Shown: piece by piece, positions 43,342 to 52,033 of the stretch | How positions within the stretch are numbered: the stretch's first letter is position 1 | Layout of the letters: every line of letters starts with the position of its first letter | Source of the DNA: Taklimakanibacter sp050251035 | Lineage (GTDB): Bacteria; Pseudomonadota; Alphaproteobacteria; Rhizobiales; Aestuariivirgaceae | DNA: 64,000 bases | Reading direction: 5' to 3' | Assembly: GCA_050251035.1 (NCBI GenBank) | Contig: JBFWNN010000004.1 | Coordinates: 62,001 to 126,000, forward strand | Made by a program: the position numbers and the translations under genes | Notes under the pieces: model-generated | Told to the model about the DNA's origin: nothing | Seen by the model: only the letters and a program-made list of their open reading frames with translations | The model's database searches: none

Positions 43342-44412
43342 TTGCTCGATCAGAGGCGATCCGCCGTTGCGGTCCAAAGCGTGTCGAAGAGCTTCGGACA
43401 CGCCGCCGCGGCCGTGAAGGTTCTCGATGGCGTCTCGGTCGAGATCGGTCAGCGGGAATTCTTCACGCTTCTCGGCCCCTCGGGCTGCGGCAAGACCACG
43501 CTCCTGCGCCTGATCGCCGGGTTCGAGGAGATCACCGAAGGCGAGATCGCCATCGACGGCCTGAAGGTCAACGACCTCCCGCCTTTCCGCCGCCCGGTCA
43601 ACACCGTGTTCCAGAACTACGCGCTGTTTCCGCATCTGACGGTGCTGCGGAACGTGTCCTTTGCGCTCGAAATGCAGGGGCTTTCCCGCGCCGAGTGCAC
43701 CCGCCGCGCCGGCGAGGCACTGGACATGGTGCGCATGGGGCAATATGCCGGCCGCCGCCCCGCCCAGCTCTCGGGCGGGCAGCAGCAGCGCGTCGCACTG
43801 GCCCGCGCCCTGGCGCCGCGGCCGCGCGTCCTGCTCCTCGACGAGCCGCTGTCGGCGCTCGACTTCAAGCTGCGCAAGGAGATGCAGATCGAGCTCAAGC
43901 AATTGCAGCACGAGGCCGGCATCACCTTCGTCTTCGTCACGCATGACCAGGAAGAGGCGCTGACCCTGTCCGACCGGATGGCCGTCATGCAGAGCGGACG
44001 CATATTTCAGCTGGGCACGCCGCGCGACATCTACGAACGGCCGGAGCACCGGTTCGTCGCCGATTTCATCGGCGACATCAACCTGCTCGACGGCCGCGCC
44101 GAGGCCGGTGGCGTGATCCGGCTGAACTGCGGCGCGACCTTGGCCGCGCCCGCTCCGGTGGCGCCAGGCGCCAAGGTGACGGTGGCGATCCGGCCCGAGC
44201 GCGCGGCGCTGGCGACCGCGGGGCGCGGTACGCTCGATGCCGATGTGACCCATTCCGCCTATCTCGGCACCGCGATGCTGCATCAGCTGCGCCTTGCCGA
44301 CGGCACGCGCTTCCTCATTCGCGACAATGCCGCGACCGGCACGCCGCCCGCGCCCGGCGCGCGCATCGGCCTCACGCTTCCCGCCGACGCCATCCGGGTC
44401 TTCGCGGCATGA
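43342..44412 (+). CDS. PotA-type ABC transporter ATP-binding protein
   Basis: 356 residues. TTG at 43342 is favoured since AGAGGA lies 7 nt upstream; a GTG at 43312 in frame has no SD. Walker A GPSGCGKTT, Q-loop NTVFQNYALFPH, signature LSGGQQQR, Walker B VLLLDEPLSALD and the switch His in FVTHDQEEA are complete. A C-terminal regulatory domain (TOBE-like, about 275-356) follows, as in PotA. It powers import of a polyamine-like or related cation by the permeases encoded downstream. The stop overlaps the next start (ATGA). Confidence 0.93.
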   Translation: MLDQRRSAVAVQSVSKSFGHAAAAVKVLDGVSVEIGQREFFTLLGPSGCGKTTLLRLIAGFEEITEGEIAIDGLKVNDLPPFRRPVNTVFQNYALFPHLTVLRNVSFALEMQGLSRAECTRRAGEALDMVRMGQYAGRRPAQLSGGQQQRVALARALAPRPRVLLLDEPLSALDFKLRKEMQIELKQLQHEAGITFVFVTHDQEEALTLSDRMAVMQSGRIFQLGTPRDIYERPEHRFVADFIGDINLLDGRAEAGGVIRLNCGATLAAPAPVAPGAKVTVAIRPERAALATAGRGTLDADVTHSAYLGTAMLHQLRLADGTRFLIRDNAATGTPPAPGARIGLTLPADAIRVFAA

Positions 44413-45287
44413 CGAGCGGCACCGTCACGCGCCGCGCGGCGCTGCTCGCGCCGACGCTCATGACCATGCTGGCGCTGATCGGCATCCCGCTCGCCATCGT
44501 CGCCTGGGTGTCGCTGCTCGGCCGCGGCGAAAGCGCCGGCGTCGACTGGTCGTCGTCGGCGTCCTTCGGCAACTACCTGAAGCTCTTCGTGGAAGAGGAT
44601 TTCGACGGCAGCCTGATCTTCAATCCGGCTTACGGGCTGATCTTCCTGCGCTCGCTCATGCAGGCGGCGGTGACGACGCTCATCTGCATCCTGCTCGGGC
44701 TGCCGGTGGCCTTGTGGATGGCCGGCCTGTCGAAAGGGGGCCGCGACGTGATGGTGCTCCTCATCACCATTCCGTTCTGGACCAATCTTCTCGTGCGCAA
44801 CTACGCCTGGCTCATCATCCTGCGCGAGGACGGCTGGGCGACGCAGGGCCTGCGGGGGCTGTTCGGCAGGGACATCCAGCTGCTCTACAACGATGCGGCG
44901 GTGGCGATCGGACTGGCCTATTCCTTCCTGCCGTTCATGATCCTGCCGCTCTACGCGGTCTTCGAGAAATTCGACTGGCGCCTGCTCGAGGCCGCCTACG
45001 ACCTCGGCGCCGACCGCCGCCGCGCCTTCACGCGCATCGTCCTGCCGATGGCGCGGCCCGGGATCGTGGCGGGATCGCTGCTGGTCTTCATCCCCTGTCT
45101 CGGCGCCTTCGTCACGCCGGCCCTGCTCGGCGGCGGCAAGACGCTGATGATGGGCAACGTCATCCAGATGCAGTTCGGCGCCTCGCGCAACTGGCCGTTC
45201 GGCGCGGCGCTCTCGGTCGTCCTTCTGGCCGCCATGCTGATCGTGCTGATGGCCGTGGCGCTGTGGCGGAACCGGAGGCGTGCATGA
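44409..45287 (+). CDS. PotB-type ABC transporter permease
   Basis: 292 residues, about six membrane helices. It has the EAA-loop motif FDWRLLEAAYDLGADRRRAFTRIVLPMARPG (about 188-218), which contacts the ATPase. Polyamine-family permeases of this kind form a heterodimer with the next gene product. It overlaps the ATPase gene and the next permease gene by ATGA junctions, so the three are translationally coupled. Confidence 0.93.
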   Translation: MTSGTVTRRAALLAPTLMTMLALIGIPLAIVAWVSLLGRGESAGVDWSSSASFGNYLKLFVEEDFDGSLIFNPAYGLIFLRSLMQAAVTTLICILLGLPVALWMAGLSKGGRDVMVLLITIPFWTNLLVRNYAWLIILREDGWATQGLRGLFGRDIQLLYNDAAVAIGLAYSFLPFMILPLYAVFEKFDWRLLEAAYDLGADRRRAFTRIVLPMARPGIVAGSLLVFIPCLGAFVTPALLGGGKTLMMGNVIQMQFGASRNWPFGAALSVVLLAAMLIVLMAVALWRNRRRA

Positions 45288-46057
45288 ACCTGCGCCGCTT
45301 TCCGGCCACCCGCGAGATCAGCATCGGCGTCCTGATCTATCTCTACCTGCCGGTGCTGGTGCTGGTCGTCTACAGCTTCAACGACAACCGCACCGCCACG
45401 CTGTGGACCGAAGCCTCGCTGCGCTGGTACGGCCGCATTCTGGTGAATCCGTCGATCCAGGCGGCGACCTGGAACTCGCTGGTGCTGGCCTCAGCCGCGG
45501 CGACCGGCGCGACGCTGATCGCGCTCCTGGCCGCGCTCTCGACCAAGGTTCCCTTTCGCGGCCTTGCGGCGATCGAGGCGATGATCAACGCGCCGCTCAT
45601 CCTGCCCGAGGTGGTGGTGGCGGTCGCCACCCTCATTTTCTTCGTCGCGATCGGGATCGAGCTCGGTCTCGGCGCCATGATCCTCGCCCATCTCGCCTTC
45701 TGCACACCCTTCGCCTATCTGCCGATCCGCGCGCGCCTCGAAGGCATGAACCGGAGCTTCGAGGAGGCCGCCCAGGATCTCTATGCCGACCGCTTCGCCA
45801 CCTTCCGGCGCGTGACGCTGCCGCTGTTGTGGCCGGGCATCCTGGCGGGCTTCACCCTCGCCTTCGTCACCAGCCTGGATGATTTCCTCACCTCGTTCTT
45901 CCTGTCGGGGCCGGGCTCCACCACTTTGCCTGTCTACATCTTCTCGGCCATCCGCTCCGGCATCTCACCCGAGATCAATGCGATCTCGACGGTGATGCTG
46001 GTGATCTCCGTGCTGCTGGTCGTCCTGTCTTTCATCCTCGGCCGCATCCGCCGCTGA
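45284..46057 (+). CDS. PotC-type ABC transporter permease
   Basis: 257 residues from the ATG overlapping the previous stop. Six helices, with the EAA-type loop NRSFEEAAQDLYADRFATFRRVTLPLLWPGI (about 158-188). It pairs with the preceding permease. LDDFLTSFF near the C-terminus is typical of PotC. A 22-nt gap with GGGAGGAATTC SD leads to the binding-protein gene. Confidence 0.93.
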   Translation: MNLRRFPATREISIGVLIYLYLPVLVLVVYSFNDNRTATLWTEASLRWYGRILVNPSIQAATWNSLVLASAAATGATLIALLAALSTKVPFRGLAAIEAMINAPLILPEVVVAVATLIFFVAIGIELGLGAMILAHLAFCTPFAYLPIRARLEGMNRSFEEAAQDLYADRFATFRRVTLPLLWPGILAGFTLAFVTSLDDFLTSFFLSGPGSTTLPVYIFSAIRSGISPEINAISTVMLVISVLLVVLSFILGRIRR

Positions 46058-46079
46058 TTTTCAACAAGGGAGGAATTCA

Positions 46080-47123
46080 ATGAACTGGACTATCCGTGTC
46101 GCCGTGCCGCTAATGGCGCTCACCCTCGCCGGCGGCGCCCAAGCCCAAGAGGAGAAGGTCCTCTATTTCTACAACTGGACCGACTATTACCCGGTCGAGC
46201 TCCTGGCGAAGTTCGAGAAGGAAACCGGGATCAAGGTGACGCTCGACGGCTTCGACAGCAACGAAACCCTGATCGCCAAGCTGCAATCGGGCGGCGCCAA
46301 CTACGACGTGATCGTGCCCTCGGACTATATCGTTCCGGACCTGATCAAGGACGGCCTGATCCAGAAGATCGGCACGTCCTCGATGGCGAACTTCCAGCAC
46401 ATCAAGGACAACTTCAAGAACCCCGACTTCGACCCGACGCATGAATATACCGCACCCTATCTGTGGGGAACGACCGGCATCGCCTATGACAGCGGACAAG
46501 TGCCGGGCGGCAAGCTCGAGGACACCTGGAAGGTCTATTTCGATCCGCCGAAGGAGCTCGAAGGCAAGATCGCCGCACTCGACACCGCCAGTGACGAGAT
46601 TCTCGCGGCCTCGCTCTATCTCGGCATTCCGCAATGCACCGAAAGCAACGAGGACGCCAAGAAGATCCTCGACCTGCTGGAGGCGCAGAAGCCCAAGCTG
46701 AAGCTCTATTCGTCGGACACGACGGTGGACCGCATGGCCGGCGGCGAAGTCGCCATGCATCATCTGTGGAACGGCGCCACGGCGCGCGCCTTCGCCCAGC
46801 GCAACACGGTCCGCTTCATCTATCCGAAGGAAGGCATCCCGATGTTCCGCGACAATTTCGCGGTTCCCGCCAAGGCGCCGCATCCCGAGAATGCCAAGAT
46901 ATTCATCAACTGGATGATGAGCCCCGAGAACGCGGCGGCGGTGTCGAATGCCATCGCCTATGCCAATGCGATCAAGAGCGATGCGTTCATGGACAAGAAG
47001 TGGATGTCCACCGAAGCGATCAACATGCCGGCCGAGGCCGCTTCGCGGCTGGTGCCGACCAAGCAATGCGGCCCGGCGGCCCGCGAGCTGCAGGACAAGA
47101 TCTGGACGCGGCTCAAGGGTTGA
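46080..47123 (+). CDS. PotD/PotF-type periplasmic binding protein
   Basis: 347 residues with a signal peptide (about 1-22, ending AQA). The mature start VLYFYNWTDYYPVELLAKFEKETG is the diagnostic segment of the polyamine-binding family, and YDVIVPSDYIVPDLIKDGLIQ follows. It captures the substrate in the periplasm and delivers it to the permeases. The substrate may be a polyamine or a related cation. The neighbouring amidohydrolase hints at a nitrogen-containing compound that is deaminated. Confidence 0.93.
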   Translation: MNWTIRVAVPLMALTLAGGAQAQEEKVLYFYNWTDYYPVELLAKFEKETGIKVTLDGFDSNETLIAKLQSGGANYDVIVPSDYIVPDLIKDGLIQKIGTSSMANFQHIKDNFKNPDFDPTHEYTAPYLWGTTGIAYDSGQVPGGKLEDTWKVYFDPPKELEGKIAALDTASDEILAASLYLGIPQCTESNEDAKKILDLLEAQKPKLKLYSSDTTVDRMAGGEVAMHHLWNGATARAFAQRNTVRFIYPKEGIPMFRDNFAVPAKAPHPENAKIFINWMMSPENAAAVSNAIAYANAIKSDAFMDKKWMSTEAINMPAEAASRLVPTKQCGPAARELQDKIWTRLKG

Positions 47124-47184
47124 TCCCGCGCATGGCCGGCGCGCGTCCGGATTGGGCGCGCGCCTCATTCTATGAGGAGCAGGG

Positions 47185-48369
47185 ATGGCAGCAACATATT
47201 ATGCCAATTTGCGCAGCATCGAGGCCGGGCCCGTTGCGGTCCTGTGCGAGGGCGGGCGCATCCGTTCGATCGGCCCGGCGATAAAGGCGCCGCGCGACGC
47301 CGAGCCGATCGACGGCCAGGGCCGGCTCCTGCTGCCGGCCTTCGTCGAGCCGCATGTTCACCTGGACAAGACCCTGTGGGGGGAAGCCTGGCAACCCGGC
47401 ATTCAGCCGGGGCGGCTCATGGACTACATCACCAACGAACGCAAGGTCCTGTCCCGCAACACCACCCCGATCGCCACGCGCGCGGGCAGGCTGCTGGAAC
47501 GGATGCTGTGCCACGGCACGACCGCCGTGCGTTCGCATATCGATGTCGCCCCCGACATCGGCCTGACCCATGTGGAGGCGCTGCTCGCGGTGCGTGAAGC
47601 CTGGGCCGATCGCATGGACCTGCAGTTCGTGGCCTTTCCCCAGCAGGGGCTTCTCATTCAGCCGGGAACGCTCGACCTGCTGGCGGAAGCCGTCGCTTCA
47701 GGGGTCGAGACAGTCGGCGGGCTCGATCCCGCCGGCATCGACGGCGACCCCGACGGACAGCTCGGCGCGATCTTCGGGCTCGCCGAGAAGACCGGCGCCG
47801 GCATCGACATCCACCTGCATGACAAGGGCGAGCTCGGCGCGTGGCAGATCGAGCGCATCTGCGACCATGTCGAAGGCGCGGGGCTGCAGGGGCGGACCAT
47901 GATCTCGCATGCCTATTGCCTGGGGATGATTTCCGAAACGGCGCTCGGGCGGCTGGCGCAGCGCCTGGCCAGGCTCAGCGTCTCGCTGATGACTTCGGCG
48001 CCCGCCGATGTCGCCGTGCCGCCGGTCGCCGCCTTGACCGCCATGGGGGTGAATGTCTGTTGCGGGTCGGACGGCATCCGCGATGCGTGGTCGCCTCTGG
48101 GCAATGGCGACATGCTGGAACGGGCCTTCCTCACCGCCTACCGCTTCGACTGGAACCGCGATGAAGAGTTCGCGCTCGCGCTCGCCTGCGCCACGCATAA
48201 CGCCGCCTGCGCCATCGGCCTCGCGTCCTATGGCCTAACCGCCGGCGCCCGGGCCGATTTCGTGATGGTTGACGCGCTGAATGCCGGCGATGCCCTGGCG
48301 CGCCGTCCGCAAGGCCGGCGCGTGGTACGCGCCGGGCGGCTGGCGGCCGACGATGGCCGTCTGGTTTGA
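47185..48369 (+). CDS. Cytosine-deaminase-like amidohydrolase
   Basis: 394 residues. The metal site starts with EPHVHLDKTLW (His57, His59), and later SHID, HLHDKGE, SHAYCLG and CCGSDGIRDAWSPLGNGDMLERA complete the codA-type amidohydrolase signature, with the catalytic aspartate in GSDGIRD. AGGAGCAGGG before ATG. It is the last gene of the ABC operon, and likely hydrolyses an amino or amide group on the imported compound; cytosine, creatinine or another cyclic amine are candidates, and none is proven. Confidence 0.87.
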   Translation: MAATYYANLRSIEAGPVAVLCEGGRIRSIGPAIKAPRDAEPIDGQGRLLLPAFVEPHVHLDKTLWGEAWQPGIQPGRLMDYITNERKVLSRNTTPIATRAGRLLERMLCHGTTAVRSHIDVAPDIGLTHVEALLAVREAWADRMDLQFVAFPQQGLLIQPGTLDLLAEAVASGVETVGGLDPAGIDGDPDGQLGAIFGLAEKTGAGIDIHLHDKGELGAWQIERICDHVEGAGLQGRTMISHAYCLGMISETALGRLAQRLARLSVSLMTSAPADVAVPPVAALTAMGVNVCCGSDGIRDAWSPLGNGDMLERAFLTAYRFDWNRDEEFALALACATHNAACAIGLASYGLTAGARADFVMVDALNAGDALARRPQGRRVVRAGRLAADDGRLV

Positions 48370-48372
48370 GCC

Positions 48373-49059
48373 TCAGGCCAGCGCGGCGCGCAGATCGCGG
48401 ACCATCGGGATCTCCTCGGTCAGGTCGAGTTCCGCCTCGACATGATCGAGATGCTCGCGCATCGCCGCCTGCGCCGGCTCGGCGCGGCGGGCCCGGATCA
48501 GCTTGATCAGGCGGTCATGGTCCTCAGGCCCGCAATTATATTCGTGGCGCCCGCGATACATGGCCATGATGAGGGTCGAGCGCGAGACCAGATCGCGCAG
48601 GATGCCGTACAGAAAGGCGGACCCGCAGAGCTCGCCCAGCAGCAGATGAAATCCGCCCAGCAGCCGGATCGCCGCGGCGTCGTCGCCGCGCGCGAGCGCG
48701 GCCTTCTCTTCTTCGAGATGCGCCTCGAGGCGCGGAAAATCCGCATCCGTGATGTGCTCGACCAGGCGCTCGATAACCCGGCCCTCGACAAACTTGCGGA
48801 CGCGGAAAACCTCCCGCGCCTCGTTGACCGTCGGTTCGGAAACGAAGGCGCCGCGGTTCGGCAGGATGGTCACCAGCCCGTCGCGCTCGAGGACCGACAG
48901 CGCTTGTCGCACGCGGGTCCGGCTGACCGTGAAAATCTCGGCGAGCTCTTCTTCCCTGAGCCGGGCTCCGGGCCGCAGCCGCTTCTGCGCGATCGACAGC
49001 CAGATCCTTTCGCAGATGGCCGCGACCTGATCGTTGGCGATGTCCTTTCCTTGGTACAT
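48373..49059 (-). CDS. GntR-family (FCD) transcriptional regulator
   Basis: 228 residues from the ATG at 49059 (SD GAGGATTTGC); a GTG at 49077 in frame gives six more residues. The winged helix-turn-helix (about 5-70) has REEELAEIFTVSRTRVRQALSVLERDGLV, and an FCD effector domain follows (about 85-215) with FHLLLGELCGS and a histidine in MREHLDHVEAEL. Metal- or ligand-binding histidines sit in the usual places. It converges with the amidohydrolase gene and is the probable repressor of the pot-like operon and of itself (site 49140-49151). Confidence 0.92.
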   Translation of the reverse strand: MYQGKDIANDQVAAICERIWLSIAQKRLRPGARLREEELAEIFTVSRTRVRQALSVLERDGLVTILPNRGAFVSEPTVNEAREVFRVRKFVEGRVIERLVEHITDADFPRLEAHLEEEKAALARGDDAAAIRLLGGFHLLLGELCGSAFLYGILRDLVSRSTLIMAMYRGRHEYNCGPEDHDRLIKLIRARRAEPAQAAMREHLDHVEAELDLTEEIPMVRDLRAALA

Positions 49060-49139
49060 GCAAATCCTCGAGCCCACGCCACCTCCGTCAGGGCAACGGA
49101 AGATCGGTGCGGTCGGGGACGATACGGATTGAGCACAAA

Positions 49140-49151
49140 ATTGTAAACAAT
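49140..49151. promoter_or_regulatory. Operator-like palindrome before the GntR gene
   Basis: ATTGTAAACAAT, arms ATTGT/ACAAT with AA centre, about 80-90 nt upstream of the GntR start. It matches the site at 43255-43266 at ten of twelve positions including both arms, as expected of an autoregulated GntR operator. Confidence 0.55.
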
Positions 49152-49174
49152 GGTGTCCTGGATGAGCCCCCGCT

Positions 49175-50059
49175 TCATCTCTCCCGCGGCGCGATCGGCT
49201 TGGGCAGACCCGGGCGCTCCTGCGCCGCGGCGACCTGCTTCAGGCCCTGCCTGACCCGATCGATGACGTCGCTGTCGCCGCGCTCGGCATAGACCGCGTA
49301 GGCCGAGTGGGAGAATTCCGGCGCGGCGGCGACACGGCGCAGCCGGCCGTCATCCAGGAAGAGCTGCGCGGTGCCGAGACGGAAATAGCCGCAGCCGCCC
49401 ACGGTCAGGAGATAGGTCAAGGCGAGCGGGCCGAGCGAGATCGAGACGGGCGGGTTCGCCAGTTCGGGGAAGGCCGCGGCATGATTCACCGCGAAGGCTG
49501 GCCCCCAATCGACATGGACATAGGTTTCAGGGTCGAACCCTCCGCCAGGCGAGGTTGTCACCAGCACGAGCTTCTCCTCGAGCAAAAGCTCGGCGACCAG
49601 CCCCGGCCGGGGCGGCGGGTTGTAGAGCACCGCCACGTCGAGCGAGGCATCCTCCACGCGAGTGAGAAGGTTCGCCGGATTGTCGACGTCGGTGCGCAGC
49701 GCGACCTCGGGACATTCCCGGTGCATCCAGGCGAGCCAGTCCGCCAGGAGCGGATGCCAGAGGCTCAGCTCGCCGCCGAGGCTGATCCCGTATGTGCGGC
49801 CGGGCGGCAGCGCCACCTGGTGGCGGGCGCGCTCCCAGACCTGGATCATCGTCGTCGCATGCCGCACCAGCCGCTCGCCGGCAGGCGTCAGGCGCGCGCC
49901 CGCCTTGTTGCGGATGAACAACCGGCGGCCGAGCAGCTCCTCGAGCGTGCGGATGCGGGCGCTGACGGCCGTCTGGGTGAGATGGAGCCGCTCGGCGGCG
50001 GCAATGAAGCTGCCGGAATGGGCGATTTCGAGAAAGGTACGGGCCTGGGTGACGTCCAT
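49175..50059 (-). CDS. LysR-family transcriptional regulator
   Basis: 294 residues. N-terminal HTH (about 3-60) MDVTQARTFLEIAHSGSFIAAAERLHLTQTAVSAR-type sequence and a periplasmic-binding-like effector domain (about 90-290). It is divergent from the sulfite reductase operon: about 150 nt separate its ATG from the cysJ start, with an A/T-rich stretch containing CAAAT-GA-ATTTG, a possible LysR half-site pair. By position it is the candidate regulator of the cysJI operon. Its 3' end faces the GntR gene's promoter region. Confidence 0.9.
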   Translation of the reverse strand: MDVTQARTFLEIAHSGSFIAAAERLHLTQTAVSARIRTLEELLGRRLFIRNKAGARLTPAGERLVRHATTMIQVWERARHQVALPPGRTYGISLGGELSLWHPLLADWLAWMHRECPEVALRTDVDNPANLLTRVEDASLDVAVLYNPPPRPGLVAELLLEEKLVLVTTSPGGGFDPETYVHVDWGPAFAVNHAAAFPELANPPVSISLGPLALTYLLTVGGCGYFRLGTAQLFLDDGRLRRVAAAPEFSHSAYAVYAERGDSDVIDRVRQGLKQVAAAQERPGLPKPIAPRER

Positions 50060-50209
50060 GAATTAATATGAATATTTTTGCACTTAAATACAATCAAATG
50101 AATTTGTGCGCTGCAGTAAAGGGTGCCACTCTGCCCGTCGGAACGATCAAACCAACCTTTTCAGCATGTGACGCCCACAGTCGGCGGCACCTGCGAAGCT
50201 GTCGATCTC

Positions 50210-52024
50210 ATGGGCATCACGGAATTTCGGGGGCCGGGCCTCGCGGACGCGCAATGGCAACAGATCAAGGTGCTGGCGGATACGCTGGATGCGCGACAGC
50301 TTCTGTGGCTGAGCGGCTTCTTTGCCGGGATCGAACACCAGCTCCAGCAGTCGGGCCATGCCGCGCCGACATCCGACGCCCTTGCGGCGCCGTCGGCGGG
50401 AGCCCGGGCACGCACGCTGACCATCCTCTTCGGCAGCGAGACCGGAAACGGCGCCGCGCTCGCCAAGACGCTCGCCGCGGGCGCGCGCGGCAAAGGCGTC
50501 GAGCCGGCCCTCGTCGACATGGCGGATTACAAGCCGCGCCGGCTGAAGGACGAACAGGATCTGCTGATCATCACCTCGACCCATGGCGAGGGCGATCCGC
50601 CCCGGTCGGCGCTGGGCTTCTTCGAATTCATCGAAGGCCGCAAGGCGCCGCGGCTGGAGGGCCTGCGCTATGCGGTGCTGGCGCTGGGCGATTCCACCTA
50701 CGAAGTCTTCTGCGGCGCCGGCAAGCGGCTAGATGCGCGGCTGGCGGAGCTCGGCGCGAGCCGGCTGCACGAGCGTGTCGATTGCGACGTCGATTATGAT
50801 GGCCCGTCCGCTGAATGGACCGCCGCGGTGCTGGAAACGCTCGGGCCGGTCGCCGCGGCACCGGCGCCGGCAGGCCCCATCGCCGCCGCCCAAGCCGGTA
50901 TTCCGGCCTTCGACAAGCGCAACCCCTTCGCGGCGACGATCGCCGACAATTTCGTGCTCACCGGCCGCGGATCGAGCAAGGAGACACGGCATGTCGAATT
51001 GTCGCTCGCAGGCTCGGGACTGTCCTTTGAGCCCGGCGATGCCCTGGGCGTCGCGCCGGGCAATGACCCGGCACTTGTCGAGACGCTGCTTGCGACCCTG
51101 AGCCTGGACCCCGCCGCCACGGTAATGGTGAAGGACAAGCCGCTGCCGCTCGGCGAGGCCTTGGGCGCGGCCTTCGAGATCACCGTCGCCACGCCGCGCT
51201 TCCTCGAGCACTGGGCCGAACTTGCGGGCGCGGAAGAACTCAAGAGCCTGCGCGGCGAAGGCGCCGGCGAGGCCCGCGCCCAATTTCTACGCGGCCATCA
51301 CGTGATCGACATCGTGCGGCGCTTTCCGGTGCCGGGCGTCGACGCGGCGGCCTTTGTCGCCGGGCTGCGGCCGCTGCAGCCGCGGCTCTATTCCATCGCC
51401 TCGAGCCTCGGTTTCGCGCCGGACGAGGCGCATCTGACGGTGAGCACCGTCCGGTACGAACTGAACGGCACCCGGCGCGGCGGCGTGGCCTCGGGCCATC
51501 TCGCCGAGCGCAGCGACATCGGCAAGACGCTGCCGGTCTATGTCCAGTCCAATCCGCATTTCCGTCTGCCCGCCGATGGCGTGCCGATGATCATGATCGG
51601 CGCCGGCACCGGCGTCGCGCCCTATCGCGCCTTCCTGCAGGAGCGCGAGGCGAGGGGCTCGGGCGGGAAATCCTGGCTGTTCTTCGGCGATCGGAATTTC
51701 GACAGCGACTTCCTCTACCAGACCGAATGGCAAGGGTTCCTGAAGGACGGCGTGCTGACGCAGATGAATGTGGCGTTCTCGCGCGACGGCGCCGGCAAGG
51801 TCTATGTCCAGCACCGGCTCCGCGAGCATGCGCGCGACGTCTATGGGTGGCTGGAGGAGGGGGCGCATGTCTATGTCTGCGGCGACGGCGCCAAGCTCGC
51901 GCCCGACGTCCATGCGGCCCTGCTGGCGATCATCCAGGACGAGGGCGGCCATGACGAGGAAAGAGCGGGCGAATATCTCGGCGCCATGCAGTCGGCGCAT
52001 CGTTACCAGATCGATGTCTATTGA
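50210..52024 (+). CDS. cysJ: Sulfite reductase flavoprotein subunit CysJ-like
   Basis: About 604 residues from ATG 50210; other starts (GTG 50123) lie upstream without SD. Flavodoxin domain (about 65-200) with FGSETGNGAALAKTLA, then a connecting/FAD domain with LYSIASSLG and an NADPH domain with MIGAGTGVAPYRAFLQERE and VYVCGDGAKLAPDVHAALL. It transfers electrons from NADPH through FAD and FMN to the siroheme subunit encoded next. Start uncertain because no SD is clear. Confidence 0.9.
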   Translation: MGITEFRGPGLADAQWQQIKVLADTLDARQLLWLSGFFAGIEHQLQQSGHAAPTSDALAAPSAGARARTLTILFGSETGNGAALAKTLAAGARGKGVEPALVDMADYKPRRLKDEQDLLIITSTHGEGDPPRSALGFFEFIEGRKAPRLEGLRYAVLALGDSTYEVFCGAGKRLDARLAELGASRLHERVDCDVDYDGPSAEWTAAVLETLGPVAAAPAPAGPIAAAQAGIPAFDKRNPFAATIADNFVLTGRGSSKETRHVELSLAGSGLSFEPGDALGVAPGNDPALVETLLATLSLDPAATVMVKDKPLPLGEALGAAFEITVATPRFLEHWAELAGAEELKSLRGEGAGEARAQFLRGHHVIDIVRRFPVPGVDAAAFVAGLRPLQPRLYSIASSLGFAPDEAHLTVSTVRYELNGTRRGGVASGHLAERSDIGKTLPVYVQSNPHFRLPADGVPMIMIGAGTGVAPYRAFLQEREARGSGGKSWLFFGDRNFDSDFLYQTEWQGFLKDGVLTQMNVAFSRDGAGKVYVQHRLREHARDVYGWLEEGAHVYVCGDGAKLAPDVHAALLAIIQDEGGHDEERAGEYLGAMQSAHRYQIDVY

Positions 52025-52033
52025 GGCCAAGCC

